Source: Chitinophagaceae bacterium (lineage in GTDB: Bacteria > Bacteroidota > Bacteroidia > Chitinophagales > Chitinophagaceae). From it: a DNA stretch of 5,856 nt. Below, piece after piece: positions 1 through 5,856 of this stretch. The translations under genes and the position numbers were made by a program. Where the stretch lies: NCBI GenBank assembly GCA_018061385.1, contig JAGOUF010000174.1, positions 1 through 5,856 on the forward strand, written 5' to 3'. A model generated the notes under the pieces. The model ran no database searches and had not been told where the DNA came from. It saw nothing but the letters and a program-made list of their open reading frames with translations. Within the stretch, counting starts at the first letter, position 1, and every line of letters begins with the position of its first letter.

Positions 1-1
1 C

Positions 2-928
2 AATGAATTAAAAGGCATTGTTACTGCCAATGGAGATCAACTATTTGCCAATGCTGTTATACTGGCCACTGGCCATAGTGCAAGAGATATTTTTGAATTG
101 TTGCACAACAAAAATATTTTAATTGAAGCCAAACCTTTTGCATTGGGTGTACGTATTGAGCACCCTCAACACATTATTGATGCAGCCCAATACCATTGTG
201 TAACAAGAGGCAATTATTTGCCACCTGCTTCATATAGTTTGGTTGAACAAGTGAATGGTAAAGGTGTGTTTAGTTTTTGCATGTGTCCTGGTGGAATTAT
301 TGCTCCTGCTGCTACAAACGCCAATGAGTTGGTTGTAAACGGCTGGAGTCCTAGTAAACGCAACAATGCTTTTGCCAATAGTGGTATGGTAGTGAGTGTA
401 GAATTGGATGAAGCTATACAGAGTTTAAAAAAATTAGGCAATCAAAAAACAAAAAATATAGATGCGTCTCATCCATTGTTATTATTGGAATTTCAAAAAT
501 TAGTTGAAGAAAAATCTTATACAGCAGGTGGAGGAAAATTTGTTGCTCCTGCTCAACGTGTAGTAGATTTTTGTAACAACAAAGAATCTACCAATTTACC
601 AGATTGCTCTTATATACCAGGTATTACAAGTGCCAATATGAATTCAATATTGCCTCATTTTATTTATAGTCGTTTACAAAAAGGGATTCAAGCATTTGGC
701 AAACGAATGAAAGGTTATTACACCAATGACGCAATTGTAGTGGCAACAGAAAGTAGAACCTCATCACCTGTTCGTATTCCAAGAGATGCAGTTAGTTTAC
801 AACATCCTCAAATAAAAAATTTATACCCTTGTGCCGAAGGTGCAGGTTATGCTGGTGGAATAGTAAGTGCTGCAATGGATGGTGAAAAAGTAGCCATTGC
901 AATTGCAGCACAATTAAAAGTGTTATAA
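2..928 (+). CDS. FAD-dependent dehydrogenase, COG2509 type (5'-truncated by window edge)
   Basis: The reading frame is open from base 2 to the TAA at 926-928, giving 308 residues with no start codon in the window; the TTG at 98 is internal, because conserved sequence lies before it. Numbering the visible residues from 1, the motif ATGHSARD is at 22-29, KPFALGVRIEHPQ at 44-56, SFCMCPGG at 91-98, ESRTSSPVRIPRD at 250-262 and CAEGAGYAGGI at 277-287. This order is what I know from the uncharacterised FAD-dependent dehydrogenases of COG2509, where the last glycine-rich motif is the C-terminal part of the FAD site. Family members are usually about 500-530 residues, so roughly 200 N-terminal residues, including the first dinucleotide-binding GxGxxG, lie outside. 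The protein should be a cytosolic flavoprotein oxidoreductase; the substrate is not known to me. It converges on the minus-strand gene at 941 with only 12 bases between. Family assignment is firm; the reaction is not. Confidence 0.9.
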   Translation, partial: NELKGIVTANGDQLFANAVILATGHSARDIFELLHNKNILIEAKPFALGVRIEHPQHIIDAAQYHCVTRGNYLPPASYSLVEQVNGKGVFSFCMCPGGIIAPAATNANELVVNGWSPSKRNNAFANSGMVVSVELDEAIQSLKKLGNQKTKNIDASHPLLLLEFQKLVEEKSYTAGGGKFVAPAQRVVDFCNNKESTNLPDCSYIPGITSANMNSILPHFIYSRLQKGIQAFGKRMKGYYTNDAIVVATESRTSSPVRIPRDAVSLQHPQIKNLYPCAEGAGYAGGIVSAAMDGEKVAIAIAAQLKVL

Positions 929-940
929 TAATAACCAATA

Positions 941-1330
941 TTATCTGGCAGAGCCACTGATTAAACCTAAAATAATCAACCCCAATATTGCAATCACAAT
1001 TACAATGACCATTAGTATTAGTGTTACTAAATAATATCGTCTTAAATTACTAAAACTTTCAGTTAAAAGTCCTTCATCATTGGTTTCTATAGCACTGTTT
1101 AATTTTAAAGCAAAGTTTAACAACAGAATATTTAAAAACACTGTTATTCCTGCACCAATTAATTGTTGCACTAAAACATTGTTTTTTACTGCTACCAGTA
1201 ATTGGACAAGCTGAGCAACAAATGCTGTAATGGCACAAATTTTACCCCAAAATGCAACAGATTGCATTTTAGTTTTTAATGTTGGTGTTACAACTAATCC
1301 TTGAAATATGATTGATTGATTGTTTTGCAT
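941..1330 (-). CDS. Small three-helix membrane protein, DUF5362-like (downstream tandem paralogue)
   Basis: A 129-residue protein, ATG at 1328-1330, TAA at 941-943. After a polar N-terminus of about 25 residues come hydrophobic stretches at about 26-48, 53-74 and 100-123, so it should be an inner-membrane protein with three helices. Between helices 2 and 3 lies a polar segment with the pattern LLxNFxxKxxxAI...DxGxL...FxxLRxY (about residues 69-100), which it shares with the gene just upstream (1339-1779). The pattern recalls the Bacteroidota family DUF5362, but I name that from memory, not from a search. The start lies 8 bases after the stop of the upstream paralogue, so the two are almost surely co-transcribed and perhaps translationally coupled; there is no Shine-Dalgarno sequence. 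The function is unknown. It ends 12 bases from the convergent flavoprotein gene, with no strong terminator between them. Confidence 0.8.
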   Translation of the reverse strand: MQNNQSIIFQGLVVTPTLKTKMQSVAFWGKICAITAFVAQLVQLLVAVKNNVLVQQLIGAGITVFLNILLLNFALKLNSAIETNDEGLLTESFSNLRRYYLVTLILMVIVIVIAILGLIILGLISGSAR

Positions 1331-1338
1331 TGGATGTA

Positions 1339-1779
1339 TTATATTAGAAAATTGCTAAGTGAAAAAATAAGTGTGATAAAAGAAACAACTCCAGTAATCA
1401 TAAAATAAATTCTCAAAGAATCGAAACCTGCCTCTAATGCACCCTGATCTTGATTGGTAATTGCATTGGTTACTTTATTGCCAAAATTGTACAACAAATA
1501 CACAAACAATGATGCAATTACAACAACAACAACGAGAGTTAATAAAAGTATAGATTTAGTAGATTGAGCAGCCAAAACGCCATTCAATTCATTGGGCAAG
1601 AAGTTTTGTATTCCATTAAGAAAAGTTGCACCCCAAATTAAAAAGAATACAATACAGAGGCCTAATATAAACCAGCTAATAAGTGCTACTGTTTTTGCTC
1701 GTTTGGCAGCAGCATGTAATTCTGTAGAAGCTTGTGTGTCAATTGAAAATTCAAATAGAGGGCTTTGCTCATTTTCCAT
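1339..1779 (-). CDS. Small three-helix membrane protein, DUF5362-like (upstream tandem paralogue)
   Basis: A 146-residue protein, ATG at 1777-1779, TAA at 1339-1341. A polar N-terminus with a basic patch (AAKRAK, about 24-29) precedes hydrophobic segments at about 29-51, 77-97 and 124-145; the second contains a run of five valines encoded by a short GTT/GTA repeat. The polar stretch between helices 2 and 3 (about 95-132) aligns without gaps to residues 69-106 of the next gene, with 15 of 38 positions identical by my hand count, so the two are paralogues. The polar N-terminus and membrane anchor are compatible with an inner-membrane protein of the DUF5362 type; no catalytic motif is visible and I propose no function. 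It is the first gene of a two-gene unit and has a Bacteroidota-like promoter directly upstream (1801-1831), which leaves a short leader without a Shine-Dalgarno sequence. Confidence 0.8.
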   Translation of the reverse strand: MENEQSPLFEFSIDTQASTELHAAAKRAKTVALISWFILGLCIVFFLIWGATFLNGIQNFLPNELNGVLAAQSTKSILLLTLVVVVVIASLFVYLLYNFGNKVTNAITNQDQGALEAGFDSLRIYFMITGVVSFITLIFSLSNFLI

Positions 1780-1800
1780 TTGTTGTAAGTTTTGGTAAAT

Positions 1801-1831
1801 CCAAAATATACATTAATTGGGAAATTGCAAA
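1801..1831 (-). promoter_or_regulatory. Candidate Bacteroidota-type promoter for the tandem membrane-protein pair
   Basis: On the minus strand a TTTG (complement of 1828-1831) is followed after exactly 19 bases by TATTTTGG (complement of 1801-1808), which matches the TAnnTTTG -7 consensus of the Bacteroidota primary sigma factor at all but one fixed position. The start codon is at 1779, so the leader would be roughly 15-20 bases. The region is AT-rich, so a chance match is possible. Confidence 0.4.
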
Positions 1832-1861
1832 TAAAATTTAAGAAAATATTCAATCGTTGAG

Positions 1862-2173
1862 TTAATACACTAAATCTTCATAAGCTGCTTGTAGCTCATT
1901 GTATGAGTGTTGATCCTTTGCTGTTTTTGCTGCTTCCATTCCTTTTTCGTAACAAGCAATTGCATCTGTTGTATTGCCCAAACGCTCTAACAGTTTAGCT
2001 AAATGATAATAGCTACCAACATAATCGGGAGATTGAATTAGAATTTGTTCAAACAATGGCTTTGCGTCAACATCATTTCCCAATTTAATATATTCCAATG
2101 CTAAAGCATGTAGCAAAAAGTTATCGTTGGGCGTATTTTCTAAAAAGGTTTTTATTTGTTCAATTCTGTTCAT
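1862..2173 (-). CDS. Small tetratricopeptide repeat (TPR) protein
   Basis: I take the ATG at 2171-2173 as the start, giving 103 residues beginning MNRIEQIKTF; the frame can be extended to a TTG at 2197, but those eight extra residues abut the stop of the preceding gene and have no features of a TPR helix. Residues 17-50 and 51-84 form two consecutive 34-residue TPR units with the usual small and aromatic positions (ALALEYIKLG then AKLLERLG, each followed by an A-x-x-x-[FY]E pattern and a Pro or Lys turn), and a final helix, about 85-101, probably caps the stack. There is no signal peptide or membrane segment, so it should be cytosolic. TPR units bind other proteins; the partner cannot be read from the sequence. 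It starts 24 bases after the GtrA-family gene ends and is probably on the same transcript. Confidence 0.85.
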   Translation of the reverse strand: MNRIEQIKTFLENTPNDNFLLHALALEYIKLGNDVDAKPLFEQILIQSPDYVGSYYHLAKLLERLGNTTDAIACYEKGMEAAKTAKDQHSYNELQAAYEDLVY

Positions 2174-2197
2174 ACAAAAATTTAAATTGAGCTTCAA

Positions 2198-2719
2198 TTA
2201 TAACAACTCTTCTACGTCTACCTTTTCAGTTTTAAAAGAATAGTTTCTTTGAGATACATAACTAAATACAATAACAAAAAATGAAGTAAGAATTTTAGCA
2301 TAAGGGCCATCAATACCAAATGCTTCAACAAATAATTTAAGAAAGAAATAGTTCAATCCAATAGCCCCACAAACCACTACAAAATATCTAAACAATTGAA
2401 CTCTTCTTGGCAATTTCGATTCTTGAAAGACTACATATCTACTTAAATAAAACCCTATAGGAAAAGAAATCCAAAAGGCAAACAAAAAGTCGGCAGCTAT
2501 ATGTCTAGATAAAACAAATCTTTCTGTAATGTGTACTGTTTCGTTGGTAAAAATATATTCAAAAGCAACAAAATAAAGTACAATACCAAATACTGTATTA
2601 AAACCTCCACAAGCTGCATATCTAAACGTTTGCAAAGGCATGATACGTTTAAAAATGGGGTAAAAGAAATCTACAAAACTTAAAATTGAGCTTCTGATTG
2701 TGTTGTGTACTTGCCTCAT
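2198..2719 (-). CDS. GtrA-family membrane protein
   Basis: A 173-residue protein, ATG at 2717-2719, TAA at 2198-2200. It has a roughly 30-residue amphipathic N-terminus and four hydrophobic segments at about 33-56, 75-93, 109-133 and 137-157. The first begins FRYAACGGFNT, and the last ends with SQRNYSFK; these are the two landmarks of the GtrA-like family (Pfam PF04138), in which helix 1 follows an [FL]-R-[FY] and a Gly/Asn pair and the C-terminus carries a [KR]xx[ST]F motif. Family members are thought to help move lipid-linked sugars (for example undecaprenyl-phosphate glucose) across the inner membrane for cell-surface polysaccharide modification. No glycosyltransferase lies beside it here, so the substrate is open. 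It is divergent from argS, 55-67 bases away, and leads a unit with the TPR gene. Candidate promoter at 2733-2765. Confidence 0.88.
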   Translation of the reverse strand: MRQVHNTIRSSILSFVDFFYPIFKRIMPLQTFRYAACGGFNTVFGIVLYFVAFEYIFTNETVHITERFVLSRHIAADFLFAFWISFPIGFYLSRYVVFQESKLPRRVQLFRYFVVVCGAIGLNYFFLKLFVEAFGIDGPYAKILTSFFVIVFSYVSQRNYSFKTEKVDVEELL

Positions 2720-2732
2720 AAAATTGAAGCTG

Positions 2733-2765
2733 CGAAGATAGGTAGTTATTGGTTAGATTTGCAAC
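2733..2765 (-). promoter_or_regulatory. Candidate promoter for the GtrA-family gene
   Basis: On the minus strand GTTG (complement of 2762-2765) is followed after 21 bases, counting from the TTG at 2762-2764 to the -7 element, by TATCTTCG (complement of 2733-2740). This agrees with the Bacteroidota TTTG ... TAnnTTTG promoter pattern apart from one position in each box. The start codon at 2719 lies about 13 bases beyond the -7 element, so the leader would be very short. It overlaps the plus-strand -7 element of argS. Confidence 0.45.
2754..2761 (+). promoter_or_regulatory. Candidate -7 element for argS
   Basis: TAGATTTG is an exact match to the Bacteroidota TAnnTTTG -7 consensus. I do not see a good TTTG at the expected 19-21 bases upstream; the nearest TTG is at 2724-2726, 27 bases away. 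Transcription would start around 2765-2768, which leaves about 8 bases before the ATG at 2775 and about 20 before the ATG at 2787. Confidence 0.4.
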
Positions 2766-2786
2766 CACTAAAAAATGTTAAGTTAC

Positions 2787-4568
2787 ATGAGTGTTATTGA
2801 ACAAATAAAAGTTGCTGCAGCAAAGGCCATTGAAGAATTGTATAAGGTAGAAATTGGAGCAACATCGATTTTGGTGAATGCAACCAAACCCGAATTTGAA
2901 GGTGATTATACAGTTGTATTGTTTGCATTTGTAAAACAATTAAAAAAATCGCCAGATGAATTGGGTAAAGAATTGGGTGAATATTTAATAAATAACAATG
3001 CCCATTTATTCACAGATTTTAATGTAATTAAAGGCTTTTTAAACCTTAGCATCAATCATGCAGTTTGGTTAAAATTTGTAAGCTCAGAATACAGCAACAA
3101 CCAATTTGGAAAACAAATTACTACTGCTAATAAAGTGATGGTTGAATACTCTTCACCCAATACCAACAAGCCTTTACACCTTGGACATTTAAGAAATAAT
3201 TTTTTAGGATGGAGTATTGCTGAAATTTTAAAAGCCAATGGTAACGATGTTGTAAAAACTTGTATTGTAAACGATAGAGGTGTACATATTTGTAAAAGCA
3301 TGATTGCTTGGCAATTGTTTGGCAACAATGCTACACCAGAAAGCACCCATGCAAAAGGGGATCATTTTGTAGGCGATTACTATGTAAAATTTAACAATGA
3401 ATACAAGAAACAAGTTGAAGAGCTAATAGCATCTGGCAAAACAAAAGAAGCTGCTGAAAAAGAAGCTCCAATAATGCAAGCCACACAACAAATGTTGTTT
3501 GATTGGGAAACTGGCAAACCCGAAATTATTGCACTTTGGAAAACAATGAACAGCTGGGTGTATGCAGGTTTCGACGAAACGTATAAAAACATTGGGAGCG
3601 ATTTTGACAAAGTATATTACGAAAGCAATACCTATTTATTGGGTAAAGATTTGGTTGAAAAAGGTTTAGCAAAAAATGTATTTTACCAAAAGGATGACGG
3701 AAGTGTATGGATTGATTTAACTGCTGATGGATTGGACGAAAAAATTGTACAAAGAAGAGATGGAACATCTGTTTACATTACTCAAGATATTGGTTTAGCA
3801 GAACAACGTTATGAAGAATACAAAGCCAGTGAAAGTATTTATGTAATTGGCGATGAGCAGAATTACCACATGAAAGTGTTGAAATTAATTTGCCAAAAAT
3901 TGGGTTTACCAAGTGCCAATGGAATTCACCATTTAAGTTATGGAATGGTTGAACTGCCAACAGGCAAAATGAAAAGCCGTGAAGGCACAGTAGTTGATGC
4001 TGATGATTTGGTGCAAGAAATGATTGCCATTTCTAAACAAAAAACGGAAGAGCTGGGCAAGGTGAAAGATTTTACAGAGGCTGAATTGGTTGAATTATAC
4101 AACACCATTGGCTTGGGTGCATTAAAATTCTTTTTATTAAGAGTTGATCCAAAAAAGAAAATGATTTTCAACCCAGAAGAGAGTATAGATTTTCATGGTT
4201 TTACTGGGCCATTTATTCAATACACACATGCAAGAATAAAAAGTATTTTAAGAAAAGCAGAAGCTCAAGATTTGAATATTACTCTTGAAGATGATGGTTT
4301 ATTGAAGTTGGAAAAAGATGTAATTAAACACATTGAATTGTTTCCTGCAACCATTGCTGAAGCAGCTGCAGAGCATGATCCAAGTAAAATAGCCATTTAT
4401 ATTTTTAACTTGGCTCAACAATTCAATTCATTTTATGCTCAACATTCTATAGCCAATGCAGAGAATGAAATTAAAAAAATATTGCGTTTACAAATTGCAA
4501 CTTTAACTGCACATGTAATAAAAAGGGGAATGGGTATGATGGGAATTGCTGTACCTGAAAGAATGTAA
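2787..4568 (+). CDS. argS: Arginyl-tRNA synthetase (ArgRS)
   Basis: Charges tRNA-Arg with arginine using ATP, in the cytosol; essential for translation. I start it at the ATG at 2787 (593 residues, MSVIEQIKVA), because homologues in this phylum begin MS[IV] and because the -7 element at 2754-2761 then leaves a normal leader; an in-frame ATG at 2775 would add four residues and has more A bases before it, so it cannot be excluded. Numbering from 2787: the N-terminal Add-1 domain covers about 1-100 with KPEFEGDYT near 34-42; the class I signature HLGH is at 131-134 inside YSSPNTNKPLHLGHLRN; the KMSKS-equivalent loop is GKMKSREG at about 393-400; the DALR anticodon-binding domain starts near QYTHAR (478-483) and ends VPERM. 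Length and motif order are normal, and nothing is missing. The gene is single, divergent from the GtrA gene, and ends upstream of a strong hairpin terminator. Confidence 0.97.
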   Translation: MSVIEQIKVAAAKAIEELYKVEIGATSILVNATKPEFEGDYTVVLFAFVKQLKKSPDELGKELGEYLINNNAHLFTDFNVIKGFLNLSINHAVWLKFVSSEYSNNQFGKQITTANKVMVEYSSPNTNKPLHLGHLRNNFLGWSIAEILKANGNDVVKTCIVNDRGVHICKSMIAWQLFGNNATPESTHAKGDHFVGDYYVKFNNEYKKQVEELIASGKTKEAAEKEAPIMQATQQMLFDWETGKPEIIALWKTMNSWVYAGFDETYKNIGSDFDKVYYESNTYLLGKDLVEKGLAKNVFYQKDDGSVWIDLTADGLDEKIVQRRDGTSVYITQDIGLAEQRYEEYKASESIYVIGDEQNYHMKVLKLICQKLGLPSANGIHHLSYGMVELPTGKMKSREGTVVDADDLVQEMIAISKQKTEELGKVKDFTEAELVELYNTIGLGALKFFLLRVDPKKKMIFNPEESIDFHGFTGPFIQYTHARIKSILRKAEAQDLNITLEDDGLLKLEKDVIKHIELFPATIAEAAAEHDPSKIAIYIFNLAQQFNSFYAQHSIANAENEIKKILRLQIATLTAHVIKRGMGMMGIAVPERM

Positions 4569-4589
4569 ATATTTTAAATCGAATCACCT

Positions 4590-4610
4590 GCTTTAGCCAA
4601 AAGGCTCAGC
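4590..4610 (+). other. Small imperfect hairpin in the argS 3' region
   Basis: GCT (4590-4592) and AGCC (4595-4598) can pair with GGCT (4603-4606) and AGC (4608-4610) around an AAAA loop, with a small internal loop, giving seven pairs. It begins 22 bases after the argS stop and is not followed by a T run, so it is not an intrinsic terminator alone; it could be a 3'-end structure or chance. Confidence 0.3.
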
Positions 4611-4616
4611 TATTAT

Positions 4617-4662
4617 TTAAAAAGGGTTTAATCAAAATGAATGTTGATTAAACCCTTTTTAA
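4617..4662. terminator. Bidirectional intrinsic terminator between argS and the secreted amidase gene
   Basis: Bases 4617-4635 and 4644-4662 are perfect inverted complements (19 pairs) around an eight-base loop, AATGAATG. The stem has a GGGTTTAATCAA core, and its outer end is five A bases on one side and five T bases on the other. On the plus strand the hairpin closes with TTTTT, and because of the symmetry the same holds on the minus strand. It lies between two convergent genes, 48 bases after the argS stop and 73 bases beyond the stop of the minus-strand gene, so it can end both transcripts. The remaining part of the gap (4663-4735) shows nothing else I can name. Confidence 0.9.
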
Positions 4663-4735
4663 TACTTCTTTTCTGTTGGTGAAAGTCAATAACGGCAATG
4701 TAAAACCAATACTATCAATTCAATTTTGAGTAGCA

Positions 4736-5856
4736 TTACTCTTTCAAAAGCTTGGTGGTAAAGTTTATATCTGTAGAATAAATCTGTAAATAATAATAGC
4801 CTTTCATTAAGTTTTTAATCGCTTGATCGTTTAATAACAAATTGCTACTACCTCTGCTCATAAATACTTGTTTGGTAAAACAAATTCTACCAGAAACATC
4901 AATTAAATTAAATGAAACTTTTTGGGCATTTTGAATATTTGAGCTAATACTTATTTGTGTTGAAAACAAATTACCAATTGGCTTAATCACATTATCTACA
5001 TTGGATTTTTTTATAGATTCAATCGAAGAGTAAGTAAAGCTTCCATCTTTTTGTATTTGTTTCAACCTATAATACACAACTGCTTCAGTGCTATAAAGAA
5101 TATTGGCATCATTGTATGTGTAAGTTTGTGGCTCGTTGCTATTGTATGCTTTAACGTTTCCAAATGCTAAAAAATCAGTTCCGTTAAAAGAACGTTCCAA
5201 TTCATACTTGTCCATATTAACTTCATCAGTAACCTTCCAAGTAAGCAATGCATCTCTTTTGTTGCTTGCAGTAGAGGCGTTAAAATAAACAAGTTTTACG
5301 GGTACAGTTGCATTACAATTGTATGTACCAGCCCATCCTGCAGCTGTTGTAGCACAATCCGATCTAAACTCCACACACAAAGAACCATTTGTTGAAGTGA
5401 AACTTCCTGGCAAAGTAGTTCCTGTAAATTTTCCCAATAAAGGAGCATTTACATTGTTGCCATTATAGATGTATATATAATCCCAATTTAATTCCAAATT
5501 AAATGAAGTGAAATTTATAGACACTTGTCCGCCACAAGTGGATGTAAAAACTTGAACAGTTCTTTCATCATCTGCATAGTTGCCAGTTGGTCCACCATTA
5601 TCATAAAATGTTCCTGAACTTGCCGTAAAATTGGTTGTTGCAGGATTGTTGTTAATCAATTTATAATACAAATCCCAATTCCAATTGGGTCCTGGATCAG
5701 CATGAGTTTGACTAGGAAACATTTGATGCCCTTTAACTTTAATACATCCTCCTTTTTGACAAGTGCTAGAACTTTGAGAACATGTACATGCAGCACCAGA
5801 ATAAGTTCTTAAAGGATTAATTCCATATCCACTATTACAAATATCTCTCACCACAG
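4736..5856 (-). CDS. Secreted zinc amidase (N-acetylmuramoyl-L-alanine amidase type) with CUB and T9SS sorting domains, 5'-truncated
   Basis: The frame is open to the right edge, so the true start, signal peptide and most of the amidase domain are missing; 373 codons are visible, TAA at 4736-4738. Numbering from the GTG codon at 5852-5854: residues 1-68 are the end of an Amidase_2/PGRP-type domain, with GH at 42-43 and HADPGPNWNW at 51-60. H43 and D53 lie ten residues apart, the spacing of two zinc ligands in AmiD-type amidases. A Cys/Ser-rich stretch (C23, C25, C32, C37) precedes them. Residues about 80-180 are a CUB domain (four Cys: 107, 160, 167, 180; NWDYIYIYNG at 123-132). Residues about 185-285 are Fn3-like (LLTWKVTDE, YELERSFNG, YYRLKQIQKDG). 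Residues about 290-372 form a T9SS type A sorting domain (IDVSGR, KGYYYLQI, TTKLLK). It should cut the lactyl-peptide bond of peptidoglycan outside the cell or at the surface. The usual PNP motif of the sorting domain is absent. Confidence 0.85.
   Translation of the reverse strand, partial: VVRDICNSGYGINPLRTYSGAACTCSQSSSTCQKGGCIKVKGHQMFPSQTHADPGPNWNWDLYYKLINNNPATTNFTASSGTFYDNGGPTGNYADDERTVQVFTSTCGGQVSINFTSFNLELNWDYIYIYNGNNVNAPLLGKFTGTTLPGSFTSTNGSLCVEFRSDCATTAAGWAGTYNCNATVPVKLVYFNASTASNKRDALLTWKVTDEVNMDKYELERSFNGTDFLAFGNVKAYNSNEPQTYTYNDANILYSTEAVVYYRLKQIQKDGSFTYSSIESIKKSNVDNVIKPIGNLFSTQISISSNIQNAQKVSFNLIDVSGRICFTKQVFMSRGSSNLLLNDQAIKNLMKGYYYLQIYSTDINFTTKLLKE

Noticed and set aside
214..441. Minus-strand open frame inside the flavoprotein gene
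   Set aside because: The overlapping plus-strand protein has conserved COG2509 motifs across this stretch, so the minus frame is a shadow.
925..947. ATAATA / TATTAT inverted match between the first two genes
   Set aside because: It is a six-base A/T-only pairing in a very AT-rich stretch without a T run, too weak to call a terminator.
1519..1534. Short (CAA)n repeat, possible phase-variable tract
   Set aside because: About four units only, and a trinucleotide change would add or remove a valine in a membrane helix without shifting the frame, so it is unlikely to switch the gene.
1592..1798. Plus-strand open frame opposite the upstream small membrane protein
   Set aside because: It is antisense to a protein with a clear membrane topology and a paralogue next door; the translation has no motif and the frame has no promoter-like sequence.
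2174..2197. N-terminal extension of the TPR protein from a TTG codon
   Set aside because: The extra eight residues start directly at the end of the GtrA gene, use a rare start codon, and come before a natural ATG followed by the expected first helix.
3056..3346. Open frame on the minus strand, antisense to argS
   Set aside because: It lies wholly within the well-conserved argS coding region, the translation shows no recognisable domain, and several other such frames (3228-3413, 3380-3610, 3526-3768, 3778-3960, 3938-4171) arise the same way.
1..5856. Possible defence island, prophage, CRISPR array or insertion sequence
   Set aside because: I looked for spaced direct repeats, terminal inverted repeats, transposase or nuclease motifs and phage genes on both strands and saw none; all coding space is explained by ordinary chromosomal genes.

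Overview
The window looks like a piece of chromosome from an AT-rich member of the Bacteroidota, most likely in or near Chitinophagales. The reasons are: the last gene ends in a type IX secretion (T9SS) style C-terminal sorting domain; no start codon has a Shine-Dalgarno sequence; candidate promoters follow the Bacteroidota TTTG / TAnnTTTG pattern; and the small TPR and DUF5362-like membrane proteins are of a type typical of this phylum. The genus-level guess is inference. Base composition and codon use look uniform throughout, and I see no mobile element, CRISPR array, tRNA, rRNA or phage gene.

Layout, left to right. (1) Positions 2-928, plus strand: the C-terminal ~308 residues of a FAD-dependent dehydrogenase of the COG2509 type, cut by the left edge. 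(2) Positions 941-1779, minus strand: two adjacent small three-helix membrane proteins that are recognisable tandem paralogues (DUF5362-like), with a candidate promoter at 1801-1831. (3) Positions 1862-2719, minus strand: gtrA-family membrane protein followed by a two-repeat TPR protein, probably one transcript. (4) Positions 2720-2786: a short divergent promoter region between the GtrA gene and argS, in which the two candidate promoters overlap. (5) Positions 2787-4568, plus strand: a complete arginyl-tRNA synthetase (argS). (6) Positions 4569-4735: a convergent intergenic region dominated by a 19-bp perfect hairpin that can work as a terminator in both directions. (7) Positions 4736-5856, minus strand: the C-terminal ~373 residues of a secreted, multidomain protein (end of a zinc amidase domain, CUB domain, Fn3-like region, T9SS sorting domain), cut by the right edge.

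Apart from argS, which is housekeeping, the genes do not form an obvious pathway. The GtrA and TPR proteins probably share a transcript, as do the two small membrane proteins, but nothing in the sequence ties their functions together. I found no convincing new biological system. The points most worth a second look are the domain make-up of the secreted amidase (including a His where many relatives have the catalytic Lys, and a missing PNP motif in the sorting domain), the tandem membrane-protein paralogues, the overlapping divergent promoters and the long bidirectional terminator.
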